From: JACJWR01 sp964556255
GTDB lineage: Bacteria > Actinomycetota > Actinomycetes > S36-B12 > UBA10799
Reading direction: 5' to 3'
Length of the DNA: 10,587 bases
NCBI GenBank assembly: GCA_964556255.1
Contig: CAZKVQ010000070.1
Coordinates: forward strand, 1 to 10,587
Part shown: in pieces, positions 9,997 through 10,587 of the stretch
Layout of the letters: every line of letters begins with the position of its first letter
Position numbering within the stretch: the first letter of the stretch is position 1
Made by a program: the position numbers and the translations under genes
Notes under the pieces: generated by a model
The model's input: only the letters and a program-made list of their open reading frames with translations
Told to the model about the DNA's origin: nothing
Databases searched by the model: none

Positions 9997-10587
9997 ATGA
10001 GCAAAGCCCCTTGCGCTGGATGTGGGAAGCCCGTCTATCGCGGCCCCAGTTCACTACCGCAGCCGACGTGCAGAGACTGTCGAAGGCGCAATCGTCAGCG
10101 AATATGTGAGGCGTGCGGGAAGCAATACGACCAGGGTTCCAATAAGCGTAAGTACTGCTCTATGAGGTGTGCTGGTCGCGAGACCAAGCTCGGCACTTGT
10201 CGTCTATGCAATGCATCGTTTGCGATTCTCGCGCGGGATAGGACGACGTTCTGTTCTCGCAAGTGTTCGTATGAGTGGCTGGCATTAGACAAGGCGACAC
10301 GACCAAAAGTGAAACCCAAGCCTGTCCCGCCCAGGTTGTGCCGCGTCAGGTTTCCTACCTGCACGTCCTGCGGGTCTGTGTTCTGTAGCCACCTCGGGCG
10401 CCCACGCAAGTACTGCTCAACCGAGTGTGCGCGTAGTGCCAAGCGGCAGCACGATGCGCTCAGGATGGAGAGACTCCGCAGGCCGAAAGCGCGCGTGGTC
10501 TGCGCTGAGTGCAAGGAAACATTTGAGGCCAAGTCAAGGAAAGCCAAGTACTGCTCAAACAGATGTCGTAAGCATGCGCGCGGCGAC
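9997..10587 (+). CDS. Tandem zinc-knuckle (treble-clef-like) protein, 3' end outside window
   Basis: Open from ATG 9997 to the window edge (197 codons, no stop). It is made of five similar units beginning CAGCGK, CEACGKQY, CRLCNASF, CTSCGSVF and CAECKETF. Units 2 to 5 end in a matching second half: KYCSMRC, TFCSRKC, KYCSTEC and KYCSNRC. The unit is C-x2-C, a basic linker, then (K/T)(Y/F)CSxxC. Such arrays occur in actinophage proteins that often end in an HNH nuclease domain; that part, if present, lies beyond the window. Codon use differs from the neighbours (TTA, ATA, AGA, AGG, many TGT/TTT/AAA), suggesting a separately acquired gene. DNA or RNA binding is likely; catalysis is not shown. 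Confidence 0.8.
   Translation, partial: MSKAPCAGCGKPVYRGPSSLPQPTCRDCRRRNRQRICEACGKQYDQGSNKRKYCSMRCAGRETKLGTCRLCNASFAILARDRTTFCSRKCSYEWLALDKATRPKVKPKPVPPRLCRVRFPTCTSCGSVFCSHLGRPRKYCSTECARSAKRQHDALRMERLRRPKARVVCAECKETFEAKSRKAKYCSNRCRKHARGD

Noticed and set aside
1..10587. tRNA or rRNA genes
   Set aside because: I found no cloverleaf with GGTTCRANYC-type T arm or CCA end, and no rRNA-like sequence; the three-way structure at 4228 is too short for a tRNA.

Overview
The window reads as a stretch of a tailed actinobacteriophage genome (or a prophage or metagenomic contig of one). The DNA is GC-rich, every recognisable gene is on the + strand, and the genes are packed end to end: eleven junctions are 4-base ATGA or GTGA overlaps. 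The content (small PD-(D/E)XK nucleases, an orphan DNA methylase, zinc-finger/HNH proteins, a Cas4-like exonuclease, a prim-pol/helicase, HTH proteins) is typical of the replication and nucleic-acid-metabolism arm of phages of Mycobacterium, Gordonia or their relatives. No structural genes, tRNA, integrase or CRISPR array is visible. Two runs of ten N (2066-2075 and 9926-9935) are assembly gaps.

Layout. Bases 2-1689 hold the tail of a PD-(D/E)XK nuclease, a two-finger HNH-type protein, two small unknown proteins and a compact adenine methylase with DPPY. Bases 1686-2544 hold one helix-turn-helix gene cut by the first gap; the two halves are in different frames only because the gap length is arbitrary. 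Bases 2541-4219 hold a small zinc-knuckle protein, an unknown 108-residue protein, a Cas4/RecB-like exonuclease and an OB-fold-like protein that could bind single-stranded DNA. A 127-base spacer that can fold as a three-way junction follows. Next come a third PD-(D/E)XK protein (4347-4928) and a 796-residue prim-pol/helicase fusion (4925-7315). Then come a small protein with a sliding-clamp-like peptide (7312-7707), a zinc-ribbon/HTH protein (7720-8499) and a polytopic membrane protein (8496-9293). After a spacer with promoter and operator-like sequences there are a 60-residue unknown protein, an HNH nuclease, a second gap, a strong hairpin, and a gene of tandem zinc knuckles that runs off the right edge (9997-10587).

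The most notable signal lies inside the 3' third of the prim-pol/helicase gene. Ten copies of GTCCACG (eight extend to CCCGTCCACG) sit in 278 bases, all in one orientation but in all three reading frames. A perfect DnaA box (TTATCCACA on the - strand) lies beside them, with an 11-bp tandem repeat and a strong hairpin nearby. The repeat core GTCCAC is also the core of the actinobacterial DnaA box. I infer a candidate replication origin embedded in the initiator/helicase gene, as the lambda origin is embedded in gene O. Working together, the genes would load a helicase, prime and coat DNA (prim-pol/helicase, OB protein), process ends and junctions (Cas4-like and PD-(D/E)XK proteins), modify DNA (methylase), and regulate these steps (HTH proteins).
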